A model generated the notes under the pieces. It was not told the DNA's origin. It was given only the letters and a program-made list of their open reading frames with translations, and did not search any database. Shown in pieces: positions 1-11,073 of a DNA stretch of 64,000 nt (positions are counted from its first letter, which is position 1; each line of letters starts with the position of its first letter). The translations under genes were made by a program, and so were the position numbers. Source of the DNA: Dryas octopetala (Eukaryota > Streptophyta > Magnoliopsida > Rosales > Rosaceae); assembly GCA_963921425.1 (NCBI GenBank), contig OY992834.1, positions 2,976,001 through 3,040,000 of the forward strand, read 5' to 3'.

Positions 1-280
1 GATAGGGCCACCAAAGTCAAAAACATTGAAATCAATAATAGTGGGTTTTACACAAATATCTTTTCATAATTTCCACACTACACTTGGCACACCATTGATT
101 TTATTCAGAAAAAATTAAAGATACTTACAGATGGATGTGATGTGATACATTGAATATGAGACTAAAATTACAGATACAATTATTACATAATTTTAAAAAA
201 GTAAATTCGTACATAAATTATTTCAAGATGTGGCTCAAACTAAGAAAATGAAAACAGAGTTGATATGTAAACAAGAGTTT
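1..280. other. 3' flank of the receptor-kinase relic
   Basis: AT-rich sequence downstream of the minus-strand receptor-kinase stop codon. No open frame, RNA gene or repeat is supported here. It probably contains the 3' untranslated region of the relic, but no poly(A) site can be fixed by eye. Confidence 0.5.
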
Positions 281-672
281 CTATGCCAGAAGAGTGTCCC
301 TAATGGAATTCAATTGAGATACAACATCACTGATACCCTTTCGGTCTCTTGGCGATTCTGCAGAACAAGCGATTCCAATTCCAAATATCAAACTCAAGCA
401 CTCTTTCAATTTTTGATCTCTTATGCTGGAACTGGAACTGGATTGATTGGGAGTGTTGCTGGTGCTTGTACTTACATTTCCTCCTTGAACAAGTAAAGAG
501 TCTGCAATCTCTATAACTCGCTGAGGGAAAGCCATATTCACAAATTTATGAAGGTTCAAGCTGTCACTAAACATGTTGTCAGTGGGCCTCTTCCCTGTAA
601 ACATCTCTAACAAGAGAATGCCAAAGCTGTAGACATCCCCATTTGTTGCAACCTCACTTCCCATACCATACT

Positions 673-955
673 CTACAGTTCAAACATCACAACACATTTT
701 CAGGAGACTGTAAATAATAAACTAAAATTGCTCTATTTGAATTATGTGAGATTCAACAGGCTTTGAGTGAAAAGAAACCCAGATAAATAGCAAACACAAT
801 TTTTGTGTGGAAATGAGGGCATATACATTTTTCTTTGTTTTGCAACATGAACTCATTGAAGTATTGAACTATATATGTAAATTATCAATTATTTGTTTTT
901 CCTGCCTAGGTAAAAGAAGAAAGGAACAAGTGAAACATATAGGATATTTAATTAC
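673..955 (-). other. Conserved kinase-domain intron of the receptor relic
   Basis: Intron of 283 bases with GTAAT donor (complement of 951-955) and TGTAG acceptor (complement of 673-677). Splicing joins GYAAP to EYGMGSEV in frame, the position of the single kinase-domain intron usual in LRR-XII receptor kinases. Confidence 0.8.
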
Positions 956-1103
956 CTGGAGCAGCATAACCAATTGTGCCTCTTATCCCAATAGATCTTG
1001 TTTGATTAGCAGAAATGTCACTAGTTAGCTTTAAGAGAAATCTCACCAGCCCAAAGTCAGCAACACGTCCAGTCAATTCATTGTCCAAAAGAACATTGCT
1101 TGG

Positions 1104-2231
1104 TGTCACGGGCTCACTTTTTACGCAGCGGAATTTGCCCGTGCGGCGCCAAGATTCCTCTGAATCAAGGCCAGCTATCCTTTCTCTTTACTCTTTTCAA
1201 GATATAGACCCATTCGTTGCCTTCTTGAGGTTTGCCAACAAGAACTACTCATCTCGAGTCTCGCTCGTAGCAACTATGCGATTGCTTCCTTGTGTCAAGG
1301 TTCTCAGCCAAGACACTCGCCCGATCGATAGGTTCTTATGACGCCGGCATTCCATTCTCACATGTCGGGTCTTACTTTGTTTCACATCCCATTTGTCCTG
1401 GCACTAAGGGCTAGCTCGCGCCCATAGTCCTTTCCTCGAGTTGAACATGCAAGCCAACCTGCAAGCATGCCACCCGAGTGAGCAACTCTTCTCCGATGCC
1501 CTACATTAGCTTTCTCTCGTTGGCACGGGGTCGCCCCTCCCATGCCTGCTAGCATCATATATTGTGCATGGCCGAACCTAAGCCGATGCCCTCGTTGAGT
1601 ACTACATGGCCACTGTGCACCATGAAGTCTCCGGGAGTTCACATGTAGTCGACGTGTTGTACATACGGCGCGGCATAAAGGAATTCCCCTCGTAGCCTCG
1701 TGTGCGCGCGCCCAGCGCAATACAAGCACTCCCGCTCGCTTGTACTGTCCGTGGGACCTCCTGTCCCATGGAGACACATGACCGCCCTCCGGAAGTCATG
1801 TGCCCGCCCTCTAGGTCCCCACAGGTTCCTAGAGTAGCTCGCTTAACGCTTCATGGGTGTGGGCGTCGGGGGTGGTGGAGAGCTTGACACCATGTCTCCC
1901 CCTCTAAAGAGCATTTTATGACTTTCTTCACAAAGCAGGAGGAAACATCAACTTGCGCGAGGAGTCATAATTGGCCATAATTAATTCATCCGAACTCCGA
2001 TTGACGAACCGTCAGTTGCGTTGGACTCGTTTCGACCTCCTGAATTTACCGGTATTTTTAGATTTTCCAAATTCCCACCGGAAGACCCCGAAACAGCCAA
2101 ATGACGAAATTACCCTTCTACGCGCTCAACCCGGCCACTCTTCGCCAAACGAATGCCATTCTCTCGCCATTTGACCCTCCACGCCTCATATTAATGTCAC
2201 GGAAGCACAACTCTATGTGCGAACCGTGACA
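1104..2231 (-). repeat. 3' LTR of the retrotransposon
   Basis: 1128-base long terminal repeat, the 3' copy in element orientation. It has TG...CA ends within the 8-base inverted terminal motif TGTCACGG/CCGTGACA. The small open frames seen here recur in the other LTR at the same places and are not genes. Confidence 0.92.
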
Positions 2232-2244
2232 TCCTCCCCCACTT
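2232..2244 (-). other. Polypurine tract of the retrotransposon
   Basis: Minus-strand AAGTGGGGGAGGA directly abuts the start of the 3' LTR, as expected for the plus-strand DNA primer site. It sets the element's orientation together with the primer-binding site. Confidence 0.8.
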
Positions 2245-3044
2245 ATCATGTCGATGCCCTCATCGACGTGCCTCCAGCTTTGCTCAAAATGCTCATTAGG
2301 CCTCCTTACTCCATTAGGGTTGATAGCAACGAATACTGTCCCTCTACCTTTGTAGAATCACCTCTGTGACGACCTTCTCGCGCCCACTCCTGGACTTGGG
2401 GGCAAAGACATGTACCGAAGCATTCACCCAACTTCATTCTCCTCTGCCTGAACTCAATGTTGATATGACTCCACCACTTCTATAGCCAGTTTGCTCCTTC
2501 GAGCTTCAAAGTGTCCACTCCTGGATATGATTGTACTCACCGTACTCCTTGAATTGCTCCTCTGAGCTTCAATAAGTCCACTCTAGGACATAGAATTTCT
2601 CCCAAAGCTGTTTGATGGTTCATCTGAGCATAAATGAATCCACTCTTGGACTTGGAGTCGCATGTACTTCTTGTTCAACTCCACTCAAAGAGAGATGCAC
2701 CCCGCCGGGTGTAGCTTGAAAGCTAACCGCACTCTTCTACGGCACCCTCATGCTCATTCGTAGTGACAAGGACCCATTGCATTCCTGCATTACTGGTTCC
2801 TTCCCCATCTCGGCTCTTCTTCTTTTCTCTGGTCTTCTTTTGGCACTTAATTGCCTCACTTACTGGCACCAGTCAACTCCTTGACACAACCGTCGTACCA
2901 CAAGGCTTCGTCCTCTCACATACTAGACCCCGTAGCAGAAGTCATGCACAAGTTACTGAGCTGAACAACCCCTGTTGTAGTTTCACCCTCGCAGATCCAC
3001 TTACCAGCACTATCTCTTGTCCCTCGGTGAGTATCTCTTGTAAT
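2245..3044 (-). other. Retrotransposon interior, 3' part, no coding capacity seen
   Basis: Interior sequence between the polypurine tract and the repeat-rich middle. It holds loosely repeated phrases, for example ctgagcttcaa...gtccactc around 2490-2660, and no frame resembling gag or pol on either strand. It looks like spacer carried by a non-autonomous element. Confidence 0.6.
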
Positions 3045-3260
3045 GCACCTCTGTGCGTTTGACTCTACCGCTTCTCGTGGGCTCCCCCACTTAAGCTAAG
3101 GATTATACATTTCAAGTTGCCTCTTGATGTGCACCTCTGTGCGTTTGACGCTGATGTGCTCTCGTGGGCTCCCCTACTTAAGCTGGGATGTACTTGTCCC
3201 CATCTGCCTCTTGTTGTGCACCTCTGTGCATCCCTTGTGTTTACATTCTTGGGCTCCCCC
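3045..3260. repeat. Imperfect tandem repeat, three units, in the retrotransposon interior
   Basis: The phrase gcacctctgtgc followed by cgtgggctcccc and acttaagct recurs near 3047, 3129 and 3218, with a period of about 80-90 bases. The units are diverged. It explains overlapping short frames on both strands here, which should not be read as genes. Confidence 0.65.
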
Positions 3261-3484
3261 ACTTTTGCTATCAACACTTCTGTCAATAACTGTACATTGG
3301 AACATGGCTCAACACAAACTCCACTTGATGTCCCTGCAATTGTCTCACAAGTTCTGAAGGAAATGCGCCCCTCTGGGCGAGGTTCTCTAACCTACTACAC
3401 TCTTGTAGCACCCCGCTTACACATCACAAGTGATCCACCGCATGTCCCTCAAGTAGAGCAGGCATGAACTCTGTCCACTTCGTT

Positions 3485-3915
3485 GTTTCCTGTGTACTTG
3501 GCCCTCGTGGCCTTCGCTTCAGTGGATTTGGCCCTCGTGACCTTCAGCTTATTCTATTCGGCCTTCGTGGCCTTTAGTTTCTTCTATTCGACCCTCGTGG
3601 TCTTCACTTCTGTGTATTTGGCCCTCATGGCCTTCGCTTCTATGTATTTGGCCCTCATGGCCTTCACTTCTGTGTATTTGATCCTCATGATCTTCGCTTC
3701 TGTGTATTTGGCCCTCGTGGCCCTCAGTGTTGTGTACATGGCCCTCGCAGCCTTTACTTCTATGTACTTGGCCCTCTTGGCCTTTACCTTTATCCCGTTC
3801 GACCTTCGTGGTCTCATCTTAATTCTACTCAGCCCTCATGGCCTTCACTTCTGTGTATTTGGCCCTCATGGCCTTCGCTTCTTGAGTACTTGGCTCTCAT
3901 GGCCTTTACCTCTTA
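3485..3915. repeat. 30-bp minisatellite in the retrotransposon interior
   Basis: About a dozen imperfect 30-base units of the form ggccctcatggccttcgctt + ctgtgtattt. Because the period is a multiple of three, frames stay open on both strands: hydrophobic ALMAFTSVYL repeats on plus and basic AMRAKYTEVK repeats on minus. On the element's own strand the repeat would give a lysine/arginine-rich peptide (about 3817-3584). Nothing shows it is expressed. Confidence 0.85.
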
Positions 3916-4465
3916 TCTTGTTCGACCCTCGTGGTCGTATATCGGCTCTTTCGCCTCTTGTTTTGCTCTTTCTCAGACTCTTCACCTTTGTTGTGCTCAG
4001 TATGTTGCCTCTTGCAACTTTCCTGTGGCTTTTTTACTCTTGTGTAGCTTCTTGCTCCCTTATGTGCCTCTGCACTAAGGTGCCTTCATTTTAACTGATT
4101 TGCACAATGTTTGCTTCTTTGCATGTCTTGATATCTCAATAAGATCGTTGGCAACCATATGATAACTGTCGCGACTTACATGAACTCGACTATCACAAGA
4201 GCAGCACACCAACGCGGCTTACAAGGTACTTCTAAACCCATGCGCTCCTCTAGCGGCTTACATGCTTCAATAGATCAATGCGCCACTACGACGGCTTATA
4301 AGAATCTAAGGAAGAATGCGCAACTTCGACTCTCAAGCTCTTGTGACTCCTCCTTGCACAATGCACTAGTCTGTCATAGGTGTCAACGCTCCCGTTAAAC
4401 ATGTCTCTTCATTGGGGCTTCACTCTAGCCCATTTTCTCATTGGGTGCTTCCGCACTTTTGTTCC

Positions 4466-4565
4466 ATTACTTGCTCGGTACCTCTGTACGATGTTCTCTT
4501 GCTTGTTTGGTGCCTCTGTACATTGTTCTCTTGCTTGTTTTGTGCCTCTGCACATTGTTCTCTGA
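4466..4565. repeat. Short tandem repeat near the 5' end of the retrotransposon interior
   Basis: Three imperfect units of about 32 bases (ggtgcctctgtacattgttc + tcttgcttgttt) are followed by a partial unit. As with the other interior repeats, the short frames over it are by-products. Confidence 0.7.
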
Positions 4566-4749
4566 CTTGCTCGCAGGACAGTGTCACTGTTGCCCATCCA
4601 TTGGTTTCAACTTGCCCTCTGTGGGCTTCTCTTTGTCTCACTCTTTGGACTTGGGGTTCTCTTTCACTACAGATGTGGCCCCGACATCTTCGTTTGTCAA
4701 CACCATTCAAGTTAGCGTTGTCCCCAACTTGGCCATTCTTGACCAACCT

Positions 4750-4762
4750 GGCTCTAATACCA
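4750..4762 (-). other. Primer-binding site (initiator Met-tRNA type)
   Basis: The minus strand reads TGGTATTAGAGCC two bases after the 5' LTR. It matches the usual plant initiator-Met primer-binding site TGGTATCAGAGCC at 12 of 13 positions. Confidence 0.85.
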
Positions 4763-4764
4763 AC

Positions 4765-5892
4765 TGTCACGGGCTCACTTTTTACGCAGCGGAATTTGCC
4801 CGTGCAACGCCAAGATTCCTCTGAATCAAGGCCAGCCATCCTTTCTCTTTACTCTTTTCAAGATATAGACCCATTCGTTGCCTTCTTGAGGTTTGCCAAT
4901 AAGAACTACTCATCTCGAGTCTCGCTCGTAGCGACTATACGATTGCTTCCTTGTGTCAAGGTTCTCAGCCAAGACACTCGCCCGATCGATAGGTTCTTAT
5001 GATGCCGGCATTCCATTCTCACATGTCGGGTCTTACTTTGTTTCACATCCCATTTGTCCTGGAACTAAGGGCTAGCTCGCGCCCATAGTCCTTTCCTCGA
5101 GTTGAACATGCAAGCCAACCTGCAAGCATGCCACCCGAGTGAGCAACTCTTCTCCGATGCCCCACATTAGCTTTCTCTCGTTGGCACGGGGTCGCCCCTC
5201 CTGTGCCTGCTAGCATCATATATTGTGCATGGCCGAACCCAAGCCGATGCCCTCGTTGAGTACTACATGGCCACTGTGCACCATGAAGTCTCCGGGAGTT
5301 CACATGTAGTCGACGTGTTGTACATACGGCGCGGCATAAAGGAATTCCCCTCGTAGCCTCGTGTGCGCGCGCCCAGTGCAATACAAGCACTCCCGCTCGC
5401 TTGTACTGTCCGTGGGACCTCCTGTCCATCGGAGACACATGACCGCCCTCCGGAAGTCATGTACCCGCCCCCTAGGTCCCCACAGGTTCCTAGAGTAGCT
5501 CACTTAACGCTCCATGGGTGTGGGCGTCGAGGGTGGTGGAGAGCTTGACACCATGTCTCCCCCTCTAAAAAGCATTTTATGACTTTCTTCACAAAGCAGG
5601 AGGAAACATCAACTTGCGCGAGGAGTCATAATTGGCCATAATTAATTCATCCGAACTTCGATTGACGAACCGTCAGTTGCGTTGGACTCGTTTCAACCTC
5701 CTAGATTTACCGGTATTTTTAGATTTTCCAAATTCCCACCGGAAGACCCCGAAACAGCCAAATTACGAAATTACCCTTCTACGCGCGCAACCCGGCCACT
5801 CTTCGCCAAACGAATGCCATTCTCTTGCCATTTGACCCTCCACGCCTCATATTAATGTCACGGAAGCACAACTCTATGTGCGGACCGTGACA
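4765..5892 (-). repeat. 5' LTR of the retrotransposon
   Basis: 1128-base LTR, the 5' copy in element orientation, equal in length to the 3' LTR. It abuts TSD CTTGG at 5893-5897 and the kinase coding sequence beyond it. Confidence 0.92.
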
Positions 5893-6180
5893 CTTGGCTT
5901 GAGATCACAATGAACTATTGGTGTTTCACAATGATTATGAAGATAATCTAGTGCACAAGCAACATCAATGGCGATATCTAGTCTCTGAAGAAGAGTTAAA
6001 TTCTTGGGTGCGTCACTAACCTCTTCTGTTCCAATAGTTGGATGCAACCACTCCTCTAAGCTTCCATTGTCCATGAACTCATAAACCAGGGCCTTGAAAT
6101 CATTACCAAAGTTTTTGAGGCCAATAAGTTTTTGAGGTATTGCACCTCCAACGTTATTTTCAGAAATATACAATTCATTT

Positions 6181-6847
6181 GCTTGAAGGGCTTCCGTGAA
6201 GATTAGTTGAAATCTAATTTATTTCGATATCAATATTTTTGTCGATATTTATACTTTCAAATGCTTTCAGTCTTGACGATTTTATAAACGTTAATATTCA
6301 AAATTCCACATTACACCAAATTCACCAATGGCTCCAATCTTTATAATATAATGTAGAAACAGAGAGATAGAAAACCACCCCACAATGTAATAAGGAAAAC
6401 GCTATTTTTTTTCCCTAAAATCTAAAGAACTATAAAAAATAAAATAAAATGCATTGTTTGGCCATCTACCTCTTATCTCTACTTGATTGGCCAATTTAGC
6501 ACATTATTGTCCCCACCCTCACATGAACCCTATGATATTTTTCTTAATTATATATATATTTTTTTTATCTTCATGAACTAGTAGTGCTTGGAATTCTAAA
6601 TTTTTTACATGATAATTTCTTCTGATTTAGATCGCAAATGATAGGATAGTGTTTTATTGATTCTTTACATTACTTATCTAAGAACTTATTTATTTCAGCC
6701 TCAAAAAAAAAAAAAAAAAACTTATTTATTTCATGACAAATAAAATATTAACACGTGACCTTATTTGATTCCTAAATTTGAGATCCCTAAAATTATGGTA
6801 TCAGAAATATCTTTGGCGGCTTTCTTATCCCTTTCATATTAAGCAAG
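6181..6847. other. AT-rich sequence upstream of the receptor relic
   Basis: No LRR coding sequence continues here, although an intact receptor would have a long LRR region upstream. The relic is therefore truncated at its 5' side. There is a poly(A) run of 18 bases near 6703 and no other recognisable feature. Confidence 0.5.
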
Positions 6848-6856
6848 CATATTAAG

Positions 6857-7968
6857 GAGAGCAGTTTTGCTCACCTCCTTTAACTCAGGTGTATGCTCAC
6901 CTCCCATCTAAAATGCTGCCATGTGTTTAAAAAATTAATCATGAGTTAATATATTGTATTTAATTATTTGTGATATTATAATGATGAGAGAGAAAAATAA
7001 TTTGACAAATCTTTTTTACTTTTATCCTTATCTTTTATTACTCAACTTTTTTCACTTTTTTATTACCTATTAATTTTTATTTTCTCTTTTATTTAATTAT
7101 TTCTAATAATTTTTGCTTCTTTTGTTTTTTTGCTCTTCTACAGTACGCCTCTAGTATCTAAAAAACCACATGCATTTAATAATTTTTGCTTTTTCTTTTT
7201 TGCTCTTTTCTAATAAGCCTCCAGTACCCAAAAAACCACATCCAATTTTTTTGGGTCAATTTCTCATGTATACACCTTTTATCTATTTTTTTAATTAATT
7301 AAAAAAAATAATCCAACAACACCTTTTTTTTTTTCGCCTAAGAATTCTTCTTTCTTGTCTCATACATGACCTTTTCAGATCAAACAAATTCTTAGGTCAA
7401 TCCAAGGTGTTGCAGCATTTGAAGAAAGAAGAATAGTTGCAACGACATAATTTTTTTATTTTTAACTCATGTAACTTTTTTATTGGATTTTTTATGTATG
7501 TAAATGAGTTGTTTTAGATTTTTGTTTGGCCAACATTTTAGATTAAACTTTGCAAATGAGCTTTTTGTTCGAATTGCAAATGTGTTGTTAGAATATTTTA
7601 TTTTTTAATTAATTAAAAAAATAGATAAATGTGTATACAAGAGAAGACCCAAAAAAATGGATGTGATTTTTTGAGTACTAGAGGCGTACTGGAGAAGAGC
7701 AAAAAAACAAAAAAAGTAAAAATTATTAGAAATAATTAAATAAAAAAGAAAAGAGAAATTAACAGGTGATAAAAAAAAGTTGAGTAATAAAAGATAATGA
7801 TAAAATAATAAAAGAATTGTCAAATTATTTTTCTCTCTCACCATTATAACATCATAAATAATTAAATACAATAGATTAACTCATGCTTAGTTTTTTAAAC
7901 ACGTGGCAGTATTTTAGATGAGAGGTGAGCATACACTTGAGTTAAAGGAGATGAGCAAAACTGCTCTC
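6857..7968. mobile_element. Foldback Mutator-like MITE, copy 1 (1112 bp)
   Basis: Long inverted arms (about 6857-7310 and 7600-7968) begin GAGAGCAGTTTTGCTCACCT and end in its complement. A perfect 9-bp TSD, CATATTAAG, lies at 6848-6856 and 7969-7977. A 9-bp duplication plus long terminal inverted repeats (TIRs) points to the Mutator superfamily. There is no transposase. The left arm has an internal duplication of about 70 bases (tacgcctctagtatctaaaa / aagcctccagtacccaaaa) that the right arm lacks. A second copy lies at 23853-24960. Confidence 0.9.
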
Positions 7969-7977
7969 CATATTAAG

Positions 7978-9124
7978 CTCAATTTCATGGAGACAATCCC
8001 CATTTTTTAGTTTAAGTTCCGATACTACATTTCATATTTTCATGGATGACAATAAATTTAAACGTGAGGTGAGCAAATGCTAATCAGAGTTGGGTATTGG
8101 TTTGTGAAATTGGTAAGTCCCATTCGAGGCATGACCAACTAATTTATAGGATAGGAAGAAGCACTTCACTATGGCCTTCATTTTCTTCCAACTGGCGACT
8201 CACTGTTGTTGGCGTTTTCTAATGATTCTTATATAGGCCACTCACTCATTTTTGTGTATAACACTAGAGGAAGACTTAGATAGGAGATGGAATTCCAAGA
8301 AATCGACAAGCGCTGATGACTTGTTTTTCCAAAGACGACTTCACTTTCTTCCTAGTGTTGACTTCCAACTTGGTGTACTAAGTAGTTATACGACAAGTTC
8401 ATAATATGTTTGATTTCTCAGAGTATGGTTTTTAATTGCCTTTAAAGAGGGAAAAGAAAATAACTTTGTTGAACAAGACATGTGGAAACAATACCGTGGT
8501 TGTGGTTGTGCCACATGGGGTCAGAGTCAGACCCACCCCAACGTGCTGTTCACGGTACAACCCACTGATGTTACTTGGCCACTAAGCAGCACCAAGCCCA
8601 TCAAAACATCTTCTACAGTTGTAGTCCAGCAACTTATCCAAGACATTGCTTTGGCTCAGTTTGAGGGCGTAAGTCCAATTATCCATGGTCCCAGCATTCC
8701 AATTCAAACATCCTAAGCTTGCCATAATACCAGTGACATTTCAAATTTCAATGCCCATCACCACATTCATAACCATTTTTATTCATGCAGATCAAAACAA
8801 AATAATAAAAACAGGGCACAGCTTGGACAATTTCCCTTCAGTTACCTAAACCAAAAAACAATAAATAAATAAATAAAAATCCACGCATGCACAGACAACC
8901 AACAAACCAACTATTGGTTACAGTATGCTATCCACTTTCTATTAATGGATCAAATTACATGCCTACCATCACTGTTCTCTTTCTAAACATTAATAATGAC
9001 ATGTAACATGCTCACTGGATCTGCGTCCTGTCAAAATATCAAGTAATCAAACTATCTTCCAGGAATTGTAAAATTTGAACCCCGAGTTAACTTGAAAAAG
9101 AAAATGCTCCAGTCCTTGGCACAG
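7978..9124. other. Intergenic sequence downstream of the Jagunal-like gene
   Basis: A small frame at 8480-8716 (plus) has no recognisable domain and no splice context, and I do not call it a gene. The part near 9124 should contain the 3' untranslated region of the minus-strand gene at 9125-11073. Confidence 0.45.
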
Positions 9125-11073
9125 TTAAGAGGTTCTTTTTGGTGGAGACATGTTACTGATGAGAGAAATAATTGTGCTGATTGTAAATATCTGTACCAGG
9201 AACCCTGTGAAATTTAAAACATAAATTTTAGACTTCATCCACCTTTAGGTCTATTAGCATCACACAAAGAAGAGAACAGATCTCACCAATTACAATGCGA
9301 GTGGCCTCAAGAAGTTCAAACTTCTTTCTTTCCCAGTTACTTGGATTTTGGAGAACCTACTCGACAATTTCATAGAAAAATTAGCGAGTACCAACAATAA
9401 CAAGAAAATGACAAACAATTCATGTTCCCACAAACACACACAATGGCAGCAACGCAGCAGCCATGTATTAGTTTTACAATGTCAGGCCTTCCCTCTCATC
9501 AATGAAAACTGCTTTTTTTTTTTTTTTTTTCTATGAGAATCTTGTAAATGAAAACTTGAAAAGTATCTTAACAGTTTTTCCAAGTTTCTCATCAAGAGTT
9601 GGAAATAGAACAGAACTACCTTACCTCTAATGTTAAATTCCCCTTAGCAACAGACACAATGGAGAGAAGTGTTCCAATAGAAGATGCAACAATGTAAACT
9701 TTCAACAAACTCACTCGGCTGCGCCTTCGACCTTTGGCACAACAGAAAGTGGTAGTATAAGAACAAATACAAAAACTGAAGTCACTTGAAAGTAAATTAC
9801 AGGATTCATGCAGCTACCTAACTCCCCAATTATCAGGGAAGTAGAACCAATAGAAACAGATGAGATAGCAATCATATTAGGACCTTCCCCATTTAGTGTT
9901 GTGTATAGGACTCCTATCAATTGAATGCAAGCCTGCAGCAACAGAGCAAATGCTGATCAAAAGAGAATCCATTTAAAAATGATGGACTGAAAGGACCTCA
10001 TGAATGAAATGAAGCTTCAACAATAATCAGATATGATAGTTGAATTGTAATCTATTATAGAACCCAAACTCAACCTTCCGATAAATATGTTACCTTAATC
10101 CTTATGTTAGTGCCGTAAACAATATGCTTAACCCTAGATCATCAAAGCCAGTTTACTCAGAACTGAACATTATACCTGCCAGGTAAATCACAAAAGAAAA
10201 AAAATATCTACCAAAATGTTTTGAGTTGGCGGTTTGAATTCAACCCACTTGTGCAACGCATCTGTAGTGTGTGACCAAATATAAATTTCCCATATCTAAC
10301 ACAATTGAAATAAGAGGCTACTTGACCTAGTTTACTTCTGCTGCATAACCTAGCTATATAAGGGTATATTTATAACTATAGGGTTTGTGCGAATTGCAGA
10401 TGCGGTTGAGGGAGAGAAAATGATATACTATCTACTTCCAGTGTAGTTTATGCCAAATTTCGCCTGTGGACATAGGACTATGGCAAAACTATGTAAATTG
10501 TCTTGTGTTCTCTATTGATTGTTCATTTCTATTTGAACTTCTCAAACTGCTGGACTCTATTATGACCAAGAATTAGGTTTCTATAATTAATTACTTGAAG
10601 AATTCATACATTATCAACCTATGCTTTGGGTAGCCCAGTTAAATACGATTTGTACTTCAAAAAAGAAAAAAACCGCTAAATTAAAGTAATGCTGGGTCCA
10701 AATTCAATGAAAAATTATAAAAAATTTACTTCTAGAAATCACAAAGCCAACATTTGAGAGAGATCGAGAAATTGAGTACCTGAGTGAAAATCAGCGCGTA
10801 GAGACGAGATTTCCCTTGAGCTACCTTTTGATACCCTAGAATTCGATAACACCAAATCAAATATAAGAGGACCCAGTATAAAGAGTTCGGGGACTTAGAG
10901 ATCTGTTTGGATGCAGAGAAAGTGAGAGAAAGAAAAGGGAGGGGGGATTGGATTGATTATCTGATTATAGAGAATAGATGATGAAGCTTACGAGAGTCAA
11001 CAACCATGCGGTAGTTGAAATCGGAGCCATCAGTTCCAGTAGGCCTCCCCGATGCTGATTTTCTCTGCTGCAT
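9125..11073 (-). CDS. Jagunal-like ER membrane protein, six exons, 169 aa
   Basis: Six short exons with GT/AG borders join in frame: 11073-10992, 10835-10780, 9932-9818, 9731-9625, 9356-9287, 9204-9125 (TAA). The product starts MQQRKSASGRPTGTDGSDF. The GTDGSDF motif near the N terminus and a small four-helix layout match the Jagunal family (animal JAGN1), multi-pass endoplasmic-reticulum proteins linked in animals to ER organisation and secretion; the plant role is not established. Hydrophobic segments fall at roughly residues 40-58, 64-84, 93-114 and 138-160, and the C terminus is SPPKRTS. The ATG is the first in the frame, next to a run of AAG repeats in the leader. Introns are 156, 847, 86, 268 and 82 bases. 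The exon chain is very consistent. The family name rests on the N-terminal motif and topology and is less certain than the gene model. Confidence 0.78.

Larger units (their letters stand above)
1104..5892 (-). mobile_element. Non-autonomous LTR retrotransposon (LARD-like), 4.8 kb
   Basis: Two direct repeats of 1128 bases (1104-2231 and 4765-5892) begin TGTCACGG and end CCGTGACA. A perfect TSD, CTTGG, lies at 1099-1103 and 5893-5897. On the minus strand the 5' LTR (5892-4765) is followed after two bases by a primer-binding site matching initiator-Met tRNA, and the 3' LTR (2231-1104) is preceded by a purine tract, so the element points to minus. The 2533-base interior has no recognisable gag, protease, integrase or reverse transcriptase and no long frame. 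It consists largely of short tandem repeats. It must have been mobilised by an autonomous relative. The LTRs differ at about 30 sites by eye (about 97 percent identity). At an assumed 1.3e-8 substitutions per site per year this is roughly one million years. Confidence 0.92.
281..6173 (-). pseudogene. LRR receptor-like kinase (subfamily XII type, non-RD), disrupted
   Basis: Membrane receptor kinase relic. Three coding pieces are visible on the minus strand. Piece 1 (about 6173-5893) reads one leucine-rich repeat (ISENNVGGAIPQKL), then jumps straight to the middle of a kinase domain (NDFKALVYEFM, NGSLEEWLHP) and the catalytic loop IVHCDLKPS. Piece 2 (1103-956) continues with NVLLD, the DFG motif (VADFGLVRF) and GTIGYAAP. 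An intron with GT/AG ends (955-673) leads to piece 3 (672-281), YGMGSEV, VYSFGILLLEMFTGKRPTD, down to the stop. The catalytic motif is HCD instead of HRD, the non-RD form typical of pattern-recognition kinases such as the EFR/XA21 group. A retrotransposon at 1104-5892 splits the catalytic loop. The transmembrane segment, glycine-rich loop and most LRRs are missing between the LRR and VYEF, so an internal deletion probably came first or independently. The retained kinase half has no stop codons, so decay is recent. Family assignment is firm; the member is not identified. Confidence 0.85.

Noticed and set aside
1382..1887. Several short frames on both strands in the LTRs (also at 5043-5548)
   Set aside because: They occur at equal positions in both LTRs and match no protein family. 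They follow from the LTR sequence, not from genes.
3483..4094. A 203-codon plus-strand frame with hydrophobic repeats
   Set aside because: It runs antisense to the element and is the translation of a 30-bp tandem repeat whose period preserves the frame.
8480..8716. 78-codon plus-strand frame
   Set aside because: No domain, no splice context and no repeat of the frame elsewhere. Insufficient to call a gene.
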